The notes: generated from the sequence alone by a model not told the origin. Counted from the first letter of the stretch, positions 6,511-15,457 are shown. The stretch: DNA of 36,288 nucleotides from Chitinophagales bacterium (GCA_017303875.1 JAFLBP010000048.1:1-36288), one strand, 5' to 3'. Made by a program: numbers and translations.

Positions 6511-9500
6511 TTAGAAACGGCAGTTGAGGTTAACGCCCCAGCTGCGGGTAGAAGGCAAGGCCACAGATTCCACCCCCGGGATAACCGTACCACCGGAAGT
6601 AGAAGAGGTTTCCGGATCAATGTGCGGCACTTTGGTCCAGAGGGCCAGGTTGCGGCCTACTAAGCTGATACGCAGGTCGCGGATGCCGGCTTTGCCCCAG
6701 ATGCGGTTCGGGATGGTGTAACCCAGTGTCACTTCACGCAGCTTGACAAAAGAAGCGTCATAAATCACGCCTTCCACCAAACGACGGCCCAGGGTGTAGG
6801 AAGTGTGCCATTCGCGGGCACTGAGTTTCACGGCATTCGGGCTCCAGGTACCATCGGCATTTTTCACCACGCCGTCGCCGATCACGCCATTGCCTTCGAG
6901 GCTGAGGTCGTAGCCATTGGCACGGCCTTCGAGGGTTTCGCTGATCTGGCCACCTTCACGACCCACGGTTTGGGTGTGAGAGTATACCTCGCCACCGCTG
7001 CGGATATCGAAGAGGAAGCTGAGGTTGATCCCTTTGAACGTGAAAGCGTTGTTGATGCCGCCGAGCCAGTCGGGGTTGTAGTTACCGAGTTTGATCGGAG
7101 AAGCGGTTGCTACAGGTTTGCCTTGGTTGTTGTATACAATTTTACCAACATTTACACCCGTCGGATCGTAGTAAGGGCTGTTCGGGTCGCTGCTGACGCG
7201 GGCAAAACCGATGCCATACATATCGCCCATGCGTTCGCCGACACGCGCTTCTACGTTGATGTAGCGGGAAGCCATCACATAGCGATTCACCACCTGACCA
7301 CTTTCGGGGTCGGTGTAGAGTTCTTCCACTTTGCTGCGGTTAGCAGACCAGTTGAAGGTTACATCCCAGCTATAGTCTTTTTTCTTGATCGGCGAGATGT
7401 TCAACATCACTTCGAAGCCCTGGTTGTTGATCAGACCGGCGTTGATAAAGCGGGTGCTGTAACCGGTGGTGTTGCTCAGGGTAAGCGGAAGCAACTGGTT
7501 GCGGCTGTTGGTATTGTAGTACGTAACATCAAGGCCAAGACGGTTCTGGAAGAAGCGTACGTCAAAACCCGTTTCAAAAGAAGTAGAAATTTCAGGCTTC
7601 AGGTCGGCATTAGGCAATTGTGAATTTTCGCCATAAGCGGGAAACCCTTGTGCCGCGGCATTAGCATTATACAAACCGATAAGCTGGTAAGGATCAGTAT
7701 CGTTACCTACTTGTGCAAAACCGGCGCGTACTTTGGCATAGGAAAGCACATCGCTGTTGATTTTAAAGGCATCGGTCAGCACAGCGCTCAGGTTAGCGCC
7801 GTAATACAGGTAGCTGCGGGAATCGGAAGGCAGGGTACTCGACCAGTCGTTGCGCGCCGATACGTCGAGGAAGAGGTAGTTATTAAAACCGACCTGTGCC
7901 GATCCGTACAAGCTATTGATGCGTTTTTCTGTGTAAGGGGTAGTAGACAAGCTTTGAAGTGCTACTTTCGAGTTGGCCAGGGTGTAAATACCCGGTACGG
8001 CAAGCTGCGGTGCAAGTACATCGGTATAACGGCCCACCTGACGCATGGCATTACCACCGAAGTTGGCGCTGAGATCGAACTGGCTGTTCAGGTTTTTGCG
8101 GTAGCTGAGCAGGAAGTCGGTATTGGTTTCAGCGAAATTGATGCGCTCTTCGCGATAGCTGCCGAGCGGGAAACGCTGGGTGCTGTAGGCGCGGCGGCGA
8201 TCGCGGAATTCGTTGTTTACGTCAGCACCACTGCGTACCATCAGGCTAAGCTCGGGCGTGAACTCATAGGTAAGCGCAACATTACCAAAAACACGGTCGA
8301 GTTTCTGGCCGTTGGTGTTTTCGTAAACGTTGAAATAAGGATTGTCGTGGTAGTTGTAGTTGAATCCGAACTGGTTCAGCCCTTCGCGACCAGCCTGCCA
8401 GTAGTCGCGCATGGCAGCTACGTCTACACTGCGGCCGAGCCAGCAGTTGAAGAGGTACATCAGGTTTTCTGTACCGTAGCTGAGGTTGGGGCGATTGCTG
8501 CTGCTGTTGTTCACATAATTAAGTACGGTGCGTACTTTCAGCTTGGAACCGAGGTTGTAACCGCCTGCAAAAGCAATGGTATTGCGTTTGAGGTCGGTGT
8601 TGGGCACGGTACCTGTCTGGTCGAGCCAGGTATAGGAAAGGCGGAAGTCGCCTTTGTCGTTGCTGCCGGCTAGTGCTACGTTGTGGGTTTGCGTAATACC
8701 GGTTTCAAAGAAATCGCGGATATTATTCTCCAGCGGATTCAGCGGCGTAGGGGTAATTTCACCACGAGCAGCCAACTGGGCAGCGAGGTTAACCGGACCA
8801 ATCTGGCCATTCAGGTTGCCTACATCTCCGCCACGGAAACCGTTGGAAGTAGGTGAGTTGAATTGCTTTACAAGCTGGCCTTCCATTTTCGGCCCCCAGC
8901 TTTCATCTACACCGTCGGCAATACCGCCGCCGTTGCCGTCTTTAAATTCGAAATTACCACCCAGACCTTGCGCGTATACGTTCTGGTAATCAGGCAGGCG
9001 CAGTACATTTTCAAAAGAAACGGTGGAGTTGATGCTTACGCCGATGCCTTTTGAGCCTTTACCCGACTTGGTGGTAATCAGGATAACACCGTTGTTGGCG
9101 CGCGAGCCGTAAAGGGCTGCCGCGCTACCACCTTTCAGTACAGTAACAGAGGCAACGTCGTCGGGGTTAACAAAGCCCGCGCCGTTACCATAGTCGGCAT
9201 CCTGGAAGCTGCTACCGGAGCTGCCACGGAATTCGTTGCTGATGGGTACCCCATCCACCACGAACAGCGGTTGGTTGCGGTTGATGTTGAGCGAGCGTTC
9301 TCCGCGAATAGACACACGTGCGGAGGAACCAATACCGGAAGGGTTACCAACGATGGTCACACCGGCTACTTTACCCGCCAGTGAGCTGACGATGTTGGTT
9401 TCGCGGGCTTTGTCGAGGCTTTCGCCTTTAACCTCCTGAACAGCATAACCCAGCGATTTTTTCTCGCGGCTGATACCGAGGGAAGTGACGACCACCTCTT

Positions 9501-9816
9501 CGAGTTGATTTTGCGCCACCATACGAACGCTGATATTGGTTTCAGCGCCAACCGTGATGGTCTGCGTTTCGTAGCCAACGTAAGCGACAACGATCATGTC
9601 GCCAGCTTTGGCTTCAATGGTAAACATACCAGCGGCATCGGAAACAGCACCTTTGGTGGTGTTTTTAACCGATACCGATGCGCCAACGAGTGTTTCAGCG
9701 GTTTCAGCGTCTGTTACGGTACCCGTAACCCGCTGAGCGGAAGCACTCAAGGCAAATAGAAAGATTGCTGCAAGGGACAGTATCAGCCCCTTGAAGGTGT
9801 AACATTGAACCTTCAT
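6511..9816 (-). CDS. SusC/RagA family TonB-dependent outer-membrane transporter
   Basis: 1101 residues from ATG 9816. Signal peptide (MKVQCYTFKGLILSLAAIFL, cleaved after ASAQ), then a carboxypeptidase-regulatory-like beta domain (RVTGTVTDAETAETLVGASV), the TonB-dependent plug (LEEVVVTSLGISREKKSLGY; SIRGERSLNINRNQPLFVVD; VLKGGSAAALYGSRANNGV) and a 22-strand barrel ending WGVNLNCRF, with the terminal aromatic usual for Bam substrates. It imports the ligand captured by the SusD partner using TonB/ExbBD energy. ATG 9816 is preferred because an in-frame ATG at 9918 would fall within the -33 element of the promoter. No STN anti-sigma-signalling domain precedes the plug, so no sigma/anti-sigma control is expected from this protein. 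Confidence 0.97.
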   Translation of the reverse strand: MKVQCYTFKGLILSLAAIFLFALSASAQRVTGTVTDAETAETLVGASVSVKNTTKGAVSDAAGMFTIEAKAGDMIVVAYVGYETQTITVGAETNISVRMVAQNQLEEVVVTSLGISREKKSLGYAVQEVKGESLDKARETNIVSSLAGKVAGVTIVGNPSGIGSSARVSIRGERSLNINRNQPLFVVDGVPISNEFRGSSGSSFQDADYGNGAGFVNPDDVASVTVLKGGSAAALYGSRANNGVILITTKSGKGSKGIGVSINSTVSFENVLRLPDYQNVYAQGLGGNFEFKDGNGGGIADGVDESWGPKMEGQLVKQFNSPTSNGFRGGDVGNLNGQIGPVNLAAQLAARGEITPTPLNPLENNIRDFFETGITQTHNVALAGSNDKGDFRLSYTWLDQTGTVPNTDLKRNTIAFAGGYNLGSKLKVRTVLNYVNNSSSNRPNLSYGTENLMYLFNCWLGRSVDVAAMRDYWQAGREGLNQFGFNYNYHDNPYFNVYENTNGQKLDRVFGNVALTYEFTPELSLMVRSGADVNNEFRDRRRAYSTQRFPLGSYREERINFAETNTDFLLSYRKNLNSQFDLSANFGGNAMRQVGRYTDVLAPQLAVPGIYTLANSKVALQSLSTTPYTEKRINSLYGSAQVGFNNYLFLDVSARNDWSSTLPSDSRSYLYYGANLSAVLTDAFKINSDVLSYAKVRAGFAQVGNDTDPYQLIGLYNANAAAQGFPAYGENSQLPNADLKPEISTSFETGFDVRFFQNRLGLDVTYYNTNSRNQLLPLTLSNTTGYSTRFINAGLINNQGFEVMLNISPIKKKDYSWDVTFNWSANRSKVEELYTDPESGQVVNRYVMASRYINVEARVGERMGDMYGIGFARVSSDPNSPYYDPTGVNVGKIVYNNQGKPVATASPIKLGNYNPDWLGGINNAFTFKGINLSFLFDIRSGGEVYSHTQTVGREGGQISETLEGRANGYDLSLEGNGVIGDGVVKNADGTWSPNAVKLSAREWHTSYTLGRRLVEGVIYDASFVKLREVTLGYTIPNRIWGKAGIRDLRISLVGRNLALWTKVPHIDPETSSTSGGTVIPGVESVALPSTRSWGVNLNCRF

Positions 9817-9886
9817 ACGGAATAGGAATGGTTGGTGATAAAACAAGTAGCAGGCCGGCGTATGCAAGCGCGCCTGGATGTCGAGG

Positions 9887-9918
9887 CAAAGGTAGACCAC
9901 CCCTTTTTGAAGGCTCAA
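9887..9918 (-). promoter_or_regulatory. Promoter of the susC/susD-like pair
   Basis: On the minus strand: TTG (9916-9918), a 21-base spacer, then TACCTTTG (9887-9894). This matches the Bacteroidota consensus and gives a 5' leader of about 65-70 bases before ATG 9816. It lies between this pair and the upstream MFS-like gene that ends at 9950, so the pair can be transcribed on its own. Confidence 0.75.
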
Positions 9919-9949
9919 TAAGTCAAATTAAGTGTTCAACAACTTAAAG

Positions 9950-11239
9950 TTAAGCGGGCTTAACACGCACGGCCCGGCGGGCAAACCAAACCCAGGACAA
10001 CATACTCAACACCATCACCGCACCTGCACCCCACCAACACAATTGCCCGAAAAATTGCAGCCAACTCATATCCGCATGACCAAAATTACGCCACAGCATG
10101 ACTGCCACGCTACCCAGATAGCCAATTGCATCAGCGATGTACATTAAAAACCCGACATTGCCGGCTTCTTTAAAGGCAGCCAGCAAACGGTCGAAAATCA
10201 CACCATTAAATAATATATAAGGTAAAATAGCCCCGGTACCGGAAAGTACCATCCACAACATGGGCGAGAGCATGTTTTGCTGGAATAAAAAAGTAGCCGC
10301 CATAATCAGCAAAGCGCTGCCGATAAAAATGGCGTGATAGATCCAGAGGGCTTTAAAATTATCTTTCAGCAAAGCCAGGGCGCCGATCACGGCCAAAACG
10401 GCCAGCGCAATCGGAATTTCCGCCGTAGTAAGCACGGAAGCTTTGTCGCCCATGCCCAACTCCGCCCAGATTTCAACGGCAAAATTATCGCGCACATCGC
10501 GTACGATGGTCAGCAGCAGGTATATCCCAACCAACAGCACCAGTCCGGGCGCATAACGCCGGAACAATATTTTCCGGTCATCCTGATTCATCGGCCGGCG
10601 TTCTCTGCGCGCCACCTGATCTGCCGCACTCGGCGGAGGCAAATGCTCCAAGAGCCAGACACATAAAAGTAGTATTGGTAAAAAGAGCAAACCCGCCAAA
10701 AAGGGCATCCAAAATTCGGAAACCCCGTAGTCTAAGATGAGTAGCTTACCTACGGTTTTTACAAAACCAGAGGACAAAATAAAGTTTATACACAAAATTG
10801 CCGCCAACAATTCGGTCACCCGCCGCCCTTCCAGATAACTGAACACCACTCCCCAGGCCATACCCAGCGGTATCCCGTTGATGAAAAGCCACAAAATACC
10901 CCAGGATGGCGGCGACAAGGCAAATCCCAGCAAAGCCAATAGGGCCACAGCACTCAGCAGCAATAAAGCCCAGGCCCTTTGTCCTGTTTTCAGACCGGAA
11001 ATGATCCGAATACCCAAAAATTTGGACAAAGCATAACCGGCCACCTGTGCAATCACCAGTGCAATTTTATACCGCACGCCCCACAATTGCATACCATCAA
11101 AAGCAGCTGCAGTAAATGGTTTGCGCAAGGCGTAAACGCTCCCATACGCCGCAAAAGCGACTGCTCCGGCAACGAACACAAAAAGCAGGGGCGAGGAATG
11201 CGTCAGACGACGTTGCAGGCCGGGCAGTAGCAGCGACAT
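9950..11239 (-). CDS. MFS-like membrane carrier (DUF5690-type)
   Basis: 429 residues, about 12 hydrophobic segments, giving the layout of a major-facilitator carrier. The N-terminal segment AAYGSVYALRKPFTAA with YALSKFLGI resembles the organophosphate/phosphonate antiporter-like branch and the Bacteroidota family DUF5690; the assignment is from memory and moderate. The gene follows the HAD and FAD oxidoreductase genes on the same strand (79-base gap to the HAD gene). A reasonable inference is that it brings in, or exports, the organophosphonate or product handled by those enzymes. The ATG at 11239 gives MSLLLPGLQRRLTHSS, a short basic cytoplasmic lead before the first membrane helix. Confidence 0.75.
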   Translation of the reverse strand: MSLLLPGLQRRLTHSSPLLFVFVAGAVAFAAYGSVYALRKPFTAAAFDGMQLWGVRYKIALVIAQVAGYALSKFLGIRIISGLKTGQRAWALLLLSAVALLALLGFALSPPSWGILWLFINGIPLGMAWGVVFSYLEGRRVTELLAAILCINFILSSGFVKTVGKLLILDYGVSEFWMPFLAGLLFLPILLLCVWLLEHLPPPSAADQVARRERRPMNQDDRKILFRRYAPGLVLLVGIYLLLTIVRDVRDNFAVEIWAELGMGDKASVLTTAEIPIALAVLAVIGALALLKDNFKALWIYHAIFIGSALLIMAATFLFQQNMLSPMLWMVLSGTGAILPYILFNGVIFDRLLAAFKEAGNVGFLMYIADAIGYLGSVAVMLWRNFGHADMSWLQFFGQLCWWGAGAVMVLSMLSWVWFARRAVRVKPA

Positions 11240-11318
11240 GGTACCAGGATTGGGGCGGATTCGCCGGTGGATAGATGTCTTTTATTGATTTTTAAGGGAA
11301 GCAAAGAGGGCATTAATG

Positions 11319-11987
11319 CTACAAAAGCGGAAGCAATTCTTCCAGAGCATTCAGGATATGCGTCGGCGCTGCTTCGGCAAGTTGTTCGGCGGTTTGAGCG
11401 CCGGTGGTGATACCGGCATAAATACCGCAGCCCGCGCTTTTACCTTCTTCAATATCCACTTTGGAGTCACCAATTTTAGCCACCGTAGCTGCGTCGGTAA
11501 TTTCAAATTTTGCCATAGCCAGCAGAATCATGTCGGGATAGGGCCGCCCGCGCTCGACATCATCGGCTGTAATCAGCAGGTTGAAATGCAGTCCTTCCTC
11601 CCAGCCAAGCTTTTCGAGCAGTCCGCGTGCCACCGTGTTTTTATATCCGGTGTTCAGCACGATACGGATGTTGCGCGCACGCAAGCGGGCAAAGACCGTC
11701 TCCACACCAGGCATGGGCAAAGGCGTTAAAGTGGCGTATGCCTCGTCGAGGAGTTGTTCAAAATCCTGAAAAACCGCCAGGGCATTTATGTGCCCTGTAG
11801 CATTTTCGGCTTCAATGACGTCTTTGATGGCCTGAAATTTCTCTTTGCCGGCGGCGTGGAGCAGTACCGTTTCGAGCGATACCTCCATGCCCGCGCGCAG
11901 CAGCGCCTGATGTACGGTTTTATACACCACATTTTGCTCGTCTACCGTAGTGCCGGCCATGTCGAAAACGACTAATTTTATCATCAT
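11319..11987 (-). CDS. Phosphonatase-like HAD hydrolase
   Basis: 222 residues. The first HAD motif is DMAGTTVDE (D9), the DxAGT form specific to phosphonoacetaldehyde hydrolase (PhnX) and the phosphonatase-like clade rather than the usual DxDxT. The cap region HAAGKEKFQAI places K50 where PhnX has its Schiff-base lysine. The later motifs are ERGRPYPDM and KIGDSKVDIEEG. The family is proposed to cleave the C-P bond of phosphonoacetaldehyde or a hydroxylated relative. Two nested ATGs (11987, 11984) are possible; the gene starts 2 bases after the oxidoreductase stop, indicating translational coupling. No PhnW aminotransferase is nearby, as is usual for this clade, which instead pairs with an FAD oxidoreductase like the one upstream. 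Confidence 0.88.
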   Translation of the reverse strand: MMIKLVVFDMAGTTVDEQNVVYKTVHQALLRAGMEVSLETVLLHAAGKEKFQAIKDVIEAENATGHINALAVFQDFEQLLDEAYATLTPLPMPGVETVFARLRARNIRIVLNTGYKNTVARGLLEKLGWEEGLHFNLLITADDVERGRPYPDMILLAMAKFEITDAATVAKIGDSKVDIEEGKSAGCGIYAGITTGAQTAEQLAEAAPTHILNALEELLPLL

Positions 11988-11989
11988 TT

Positions 11990-13138
11990 TTATTGAAAAA
12001 TGGGTTCATAATGCGCATATCCGGCACTTGCGGTCATGCCTTTACCGCCAATTCCGGTAAGAATCAGCACACGATCATCCACATAATGCCTGAAAATATC
12101 CCGGGTTTTGCATTGGGCGTACATGCCGAACCAGGTTTCGCGCACGGCCCAGGTCTGAAGATCAAAAATTTTCCGAGCCTCGGCTATCATAAACTGATTG
12201 AGGTCTTCCCGCAGTTCGCGGCCCAGCAATTCCGGCTGGTTTACATCGGCGTATTCATGTGAGTCGCCGAGAATAATAGAGCCTTCCGGGGTTTGTTTGA
12301 ACAAAATATGCACCCCCCATTTGCGCGCATAAGCCTCAGGATCTTCTTTGGCCTTTATGGCGGCATAAGAGGGACATTCTTTAAAACTTTCGTAGCGGCG
12401 AATAGTCAGGCCGGTCAGGATGGAGCCGGGAATGCGCTGTGTGGGCTGTGTTTCGAGCAGCAGCATCTGCAATTTGACCAATTCGATGTCGCTTTGGGCA
12501 AAAATTTCGGGAAAAAGCAATTGAAACTCATAGCCATTGCAAATCAGGACACGCTCGCCGCTGAAGCTGCGGCCATCGCTGCTGCGCAACCACACTTCAC
12601 TGTCGCTACTATCAATACCGATCACAAGCGTATTGTTGTACAGGTCGAGGGCGGTTTGTTCGCGTAAATACTGATGAATGCGGGAAATGGCTTCGCGGGG
12701 TTCCAGCGTGATCTCCTCCGGAAAAAACAAACCTCCGACACAATAATCGGCGCGCAAACCGGGGTATCGATTGCGGCAGGCCTCGGCGCTGAGTAGTTGG
12801 GAGCTGTAGTCCTGGCCGCGGTTGATGACTGCCAATTCTTCCAGCAAGGTCATTTCCTCTTCATTGGAAGCCAGGTAAATGCTGCCGTTGTTGCGAACCG
12901 TTATGTCAAATTTTGATTGAATATGCTTGTAAATCTCAAGGCTTTTACGGCCATAGCGCTGCCATTTAACCCCAAAGCCGGATGGAACGGCCTGCCCGAA
13001 ATTTTGTACCGAAGAGCCCTGCGGCGTAATGTTTTTGTCGATCAGACAAACGCGCTGGCCCTGCATGAGGGCCTCATAGGCATGGAAAGTACCCAGTACT
13101 CCACCGCCTATTACAATCAGGTCGTAGTGTGTTTTCAT
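11990..13138 (-). CDS. FAD-dependent oxidoreductase, DAO type, phosphonate-linked
   Basis: 382 residues from ATG 13138. The N-terminal Rossmann motif is YDLIVIGGGVLGTFHAYEAL, followed by GSSVQNFGQAVPSGF, and the C-terminal FAD-contact motif is LILTGIGGKGMTASAG. It belongs to the D-amino-acid-oxidase-like superfamily, in the subgroup often found next to phosphonatase-like HAD enzymes (TIGR03364-type), proposed to oxidatively deaminate an aminophosphonate such as 2-aminoethylphosphonate derivatives to the aldehyde. The coupled HAD gene would then cleave that aldehyde. The start at 13138 puts the dinucleotide-binding motif at residues 5-20; an ATG at 13144 is also possible. A -7 element lies just upstream. 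Confidence 0.88.
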   Translation of the reverse strand: MKTHYDLIVIGGGVLGTFHAYEALMQGQRVCLIDKNITPQGSSVQNFGQAVPSGFGVKWQRYGRKSLEIYKHIQSKFDITVRNNGSIYLASNEEEMTLLEELAVINRGQDYSSQLLSAEACRNRYPGLRADYCVGGLFFPEEITLEPREAISRIHQYLREQTALDLYNNTLVIGIDSSDSEVWLRSSDGRSFSGERVLICNGYEFQLLFPEIFAQSDIELVKLQMLLLETQPTQRIPGSILTGLTIRRYESFKECPSYAAIKAKEDPEAYARKWGVHILFKQTPEGSIILGDSHEYADVNQPELLGRELREDLNQFMIAEARKIFDLQTWAVRETWFGMYAQCKTRDIFRHYVDDRVLILTGIGGKGMTASAGYAHYEPIFQ

Positions 13139-13154
13139 AAACATTGCATTGCCG

Positions 13155-13162
13155 CAAACATA
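13155..13162 (-). promoter_or_regulatory. -7 element of the phosphonate gene set
   Basis: TATGTTTG on the minus strand matches TAnnTTTG, 17 bases before ATG 13138, which implies a short leader. A TTG on that strand (13176-13178) is only 13 bases away, shorter than usual. Confidence 0.4.
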
Positions 13163-13227
13163 AGCGGCATCCTGGCAACAGGCAGGCATTCCGGAATTAA
13201 GTAATGGTAAAGAAATGACGCCGTTTT

Positions 13228-14088
13228 TCAGGCGTAAGCCTTCAATACCTGATGCACGGCATCGACATAACTCGCTCCAAAGAGATTGACGTGCACCAAT
13301 AAATAATACAACTGGTAAATATCGACCCGCTTTTCAAAACCGGGTTCCAAAGGCCAGGCTTCGTTGTATGCAAGGTAGAAGGCATCATCGAAACCGCCAA
13401 AAAGCCGGCTCATGGCAATGTCCATTTCCCGGTGTGCATAGCAGGCTGCCGGATCAATCAGCACCGGAGCGCCTTGCGGGTTGCATAAAAAATTGCCGCT
13501 CCAAAGGTCGCCATGAATGAGCGCCGGTGCTTCTTCCGGACAAACTTGCCCGATCCGGCTGCAAAGTTTTTCAAGTTGTTGTCCGTCGTGACGATCCAAC
13601 AAACCCGCATCGCGCGCCTGCTTCATTTGCGGGCGCAGTCGGCGATCGGCGTAGAACTCGGGCCAGGAGTCGAGCCGTCCATTGGGCTGAGGCAGAGAAC
13701 CAATAAAATTGTCGTGTGCAAACCCGAATTGCGCCGAGGTACTGCCGTGCAATGCCGCCAGCGATGCACCAAATTGCTGCCAGAAGGGGCGGTTTTTATG
13801 GCCGGGTGCAATATATTCGAGTAGTAAAAACGCCCATTCGCCGGGCGCTTCGCCCTGGGCGAAGATTTTGGGTGTTGCGATCACGCGCGATGCCCCAAGC
13901 AGGGCCAAACCCATTTTTTCCGTCCGCAGCATTTGTGCTGCCTGCGGATGCCGGTTGTATTTTAAAAACAACTGGCGACCGTCATCTAACAGTAATAAGG
14001 CCGCGCGGTTGATGTCACCGCCACGCACAGGCTGACTTTCCCGAATCGGGTATCCCAATTGTTTTATATACCCCAAGAGATCAGTCAT
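13228..14088 (-). CDS. Fructosamine kinase family protein
   Basis: 286 residues, the usual fructosamine-3-kinase length. These aminoglycoside-kinase-fold enzymes phosphorylate fructosamine or ribulosamine adducts on proteins and start deglycation. Visible motifs: VRGGDINRAALLLL (nucleotide loop), LFLKYN (ATP lysine), the hinge FLLLEYIAPG, catalytic loop HGDLWSGNFL and metal-binding VLIDPAACYAHREMDIAMS. The start codon is unusual: ATG ACT is the reverse complement of one repeat unit (CAGTCAT) of the heptamer array, so the array supplies the translation start. The array forms nearly the whole 5' leader, with a -7 element in the loop between the arms. Codon content after the first two residues looks ordinary. 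Confidence 0.92.
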   Translation of the reverse strand: MTDLLGYIKQLGYPIRESQPVRGGDINRAALLLLDDGRQLFLKYNRHPQAAQMLRTEKMGLALLGASRVIATPKIFAQGEAPGEWAFLLLEYIAPGHKNRPFWQQFGASLAALHGSTSAQFGFAHDNFIGSLPQPNGRLDSWPEFYADRRLRPQMKQARDAGLLDRHDGQQLEKLCSRIGQVCPEEAPALIHGDLWSGNFLCNPQGAPVLIDPAACYAHREMDIAMSRLFGGFDDAFYLAYNEAWPLEPGFEKRVDIYQLYYLLVHVNLFGASYVDAVHQVLKAYA

Positions 14089-14343
14089 CAGTTATCAGTG
14101 AGCAGTTATCAGTTATCAGTCAGCAGTTATCAGTCAGCAGTTATCAGTCAGCAGTTATCAGTGAGCAGTTTATGGTTGGGGTGGTCAAAAGTACGGCATA
14201 AATCAAAACCCGCTCACAATCACCACACCATTAACTGACAACTATAAACTGCTGACTGTTAACTCTTCACTGCTCACTGATAACTGCTCACTGTTAACTG
14301 CTGACTGATAACTGCTGACTGTTCACTGATAACTGCTCACTGT
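14082..14343. repeat. CAGTNNN heptamer inverted repeat, second locus
   Basis: The left arm (14082-14165) is 12 exact in-phase units: CAGTCAT, CAGTTAT, CAGTGAG, CAGTTAT, CAGTTAT, CAGTCAG and so on. The right arm (14231-14343) carries about 15 units on the opposite strand. The arms enclose about 65 bases with no gene. The left outer boundary shares AGATCAGTCA with the element at 1035. The right arm supplies the TGA stop of the upstream membrane-protein gene (14337-14339) and the left arm the ATG of the kinase gene. It may be an element that lost its cargo gene. Confidence 0.9.
14186..14193 (-). promoter_or_regulatory. -7 element in the loop between heptamer arms
   Basis: TACTTTTG on the minus strand matches TAnnTTTG. 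A TTG lies 23 bases further upstream, slightly beyond the usual spacing. Transcription would pass through the left arm and give the fructosamine kinase gene a leader of about 90 bases made of heptamers. Confidence 0.4.
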
Positions 14344-14693
14344 GCCGGCGGGTTTTTACGCTCGTAGAAGTAAGCGCCCAGCATCCCAAGACCGCCGAAG
14401 ATGGCGATCAGTGCGAAAAAGACGCCGCTTTGTGTTTCTTCGGAAGCGTTTACAAGCACGGTATTGACTAACAGGATTGCCAGGAGCAGCCCGAGGCCGG
14501 CACCGACGAAGAGCAGTCCGTTTTTCAGGGTGCGGGAGGGGTCGGTTTCGCGGCGGCGGCGGCGCGGCTCCATGCCGCGTTCAATCATGGCCATATTCTC
14601 TTTATTCTCCAGATAACGAATACCCCAGATCATTAAAAAAACGCCGAGGCTGATAATGATAGGGAGCATGATGGCAAGATTTTTTGCTTCCAT
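14337..14693 (-). CDS. Small membrane protein (DUF6249-like)
   Basis: 118 residues from ATG 14693, with three hydrophobic segments (about 5-24, 52-75 and 85-108) and a highly basic linker (EPRRRRRETDPSRT) after ENKENMAMIERGME. This layout resembles the DUF6249 family common in Bacteroidota, whose function is unknown. The start at 14693 puts the first helix at the N-terminus; an upstream in-frame ATG at 14807 would add 38 polar residues with no support. The stop TGA and the last Gln codon CAG are formed by the outermost unit of the heptamer array, which suggests that array growth or insertion reshaped the C-terminus. Confidence 0.75.
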   Translation of the reverse strand: MEAKNLAIMLPIIISLGVFLMIWGIRYLENKENMAMIERGMEPRRRRRETDPSRTLKNGLLFVGAGLGLLLAILLVNTVLVNASEETQSGVFFALIAIFGGLGMLGAYFYERKNPPAQ

Positions 14694-14886
14694 TGCGATA
14701 AGTCGGTTATTGCCTGCGTTGTTTCCGGATATTTGCCGCTTGGACCGACATTGATTCCTGCCGAAAACATACGCACTGCGGTGAATAGATGTATTTTTGT
14801 GTCGCATTCACCCGAAGCGATTGCGTTGGGTGATGTTGCATACGACAGCAGCTTTGTCGGACAGGTTACAGCAATTTAAAAAAATT

Positions 14887-15363
14887 ATGTGGGTTGATAT
14901 TTTATTGGCCATTTTGGCCTGGATATGCCTGATTATCGGCCTGATCGGTTCGGTGTTGCCGCTGCCGGGGCCGCCGCTTAGTTTGCTGGGAATATTTCTG
15001 CTGCATGGCTCGCGGTATGCAGAGTTTGATACGGGTTTGCTGTGGGTATTGAGCCTCGCCACAATTGTCGTTTCGGTGCTGGACTATTTAGTGCCGATGT
15101 GGGGGGTAAAAAAATTTGGCGGCAGCAAATGGGGTATGTGGGGCAGCACCATCGGCTTGTTAGTAGGCTTGTTTTTTGGGCCTTTGGGTATTTTTATCGG
15201 CGCCTTTGTGGGTGGTTTGCTGGGAGAACTGGCCGCCGGAAAAGATTCTGCCCGGGCCATGAAGGCCGCTTTTGGTTCATTTATCGGCTTTCTGTTTGGC
15301 ATTGTACTCAAGCTGGCGCTTTGTGTCATCATGATTTGGTATGCCGTAGCCGAAATGCTCTGA
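14887..15363 (+). CDS. DUF456 family membrane protein
   Basis: 158 residues from ATG 14887. It has hydrophobic helices and glycine-rich segments (GLIGSVLPLPGPPLSLLG, then FFGPLGIFIGAFVGGLLGEL) that identify DUF456, a family of small integral membrane proteins without known function. The chosen start puts the first membrane helix immediately after the initiator; in-frame ATGs at 14797 and 14833 would add a polar, poorly conserved lead. It is divergent from the DUF6249-like gene, with 193 bases between them. The stop is followed by a CATTCCG-type heptamer array. Confidence 0.88.
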   Translation: MWVDILLAILAWICLIIGLIGSVLPLPGPPLSLLGIFLLHGSRYAEFDTGLLWVLSLATIVVSVLDYLVPMWGVKKFGGSKWGMWGSTIGLLVGLFFGPLGIFIGAFVGGLLGELAAGKDSARAMKAAFGSFIGFLFGIVLKLALCVIMIWYAVAEML

Positions 15364-15449
15364 ATATGTCGGGAATAATCCCTCCTCATTTCATATTCCC
15401 CATTCCGCACTCCGTATTCCGCATTTCATATTCCGCATTCCGCATTATA
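15362..15449 (+). repeat. CATTCCG heptamer array
   Basis: 15387-15449 divides exactly into nine 7-base units: CATTTCA, TATTCCC, CATTCCG, CACTCCG, TATTCCG, CATTTCA, TATTCCG, CATTCCG, CATTATA. A short, degenerate inverted portion (GAATATG at 15362-15368, GGGAAT at 15371-15376) can pair with CATATTC and ATTCCC. Unlike the other arrays the second arm is nearly absent. The -7 element of the next gene begins 9 bases after the array. Confidence 0.88.
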
Positions 15450-15457
15450 TTTCTCCC

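Noticed and set aside
6426..6620. N-terminal extension of the susD-like frame up to 6620
   Set aside because: It would remove the lipoprotein signal from the N-terminus and run through the intergenic hairpin.
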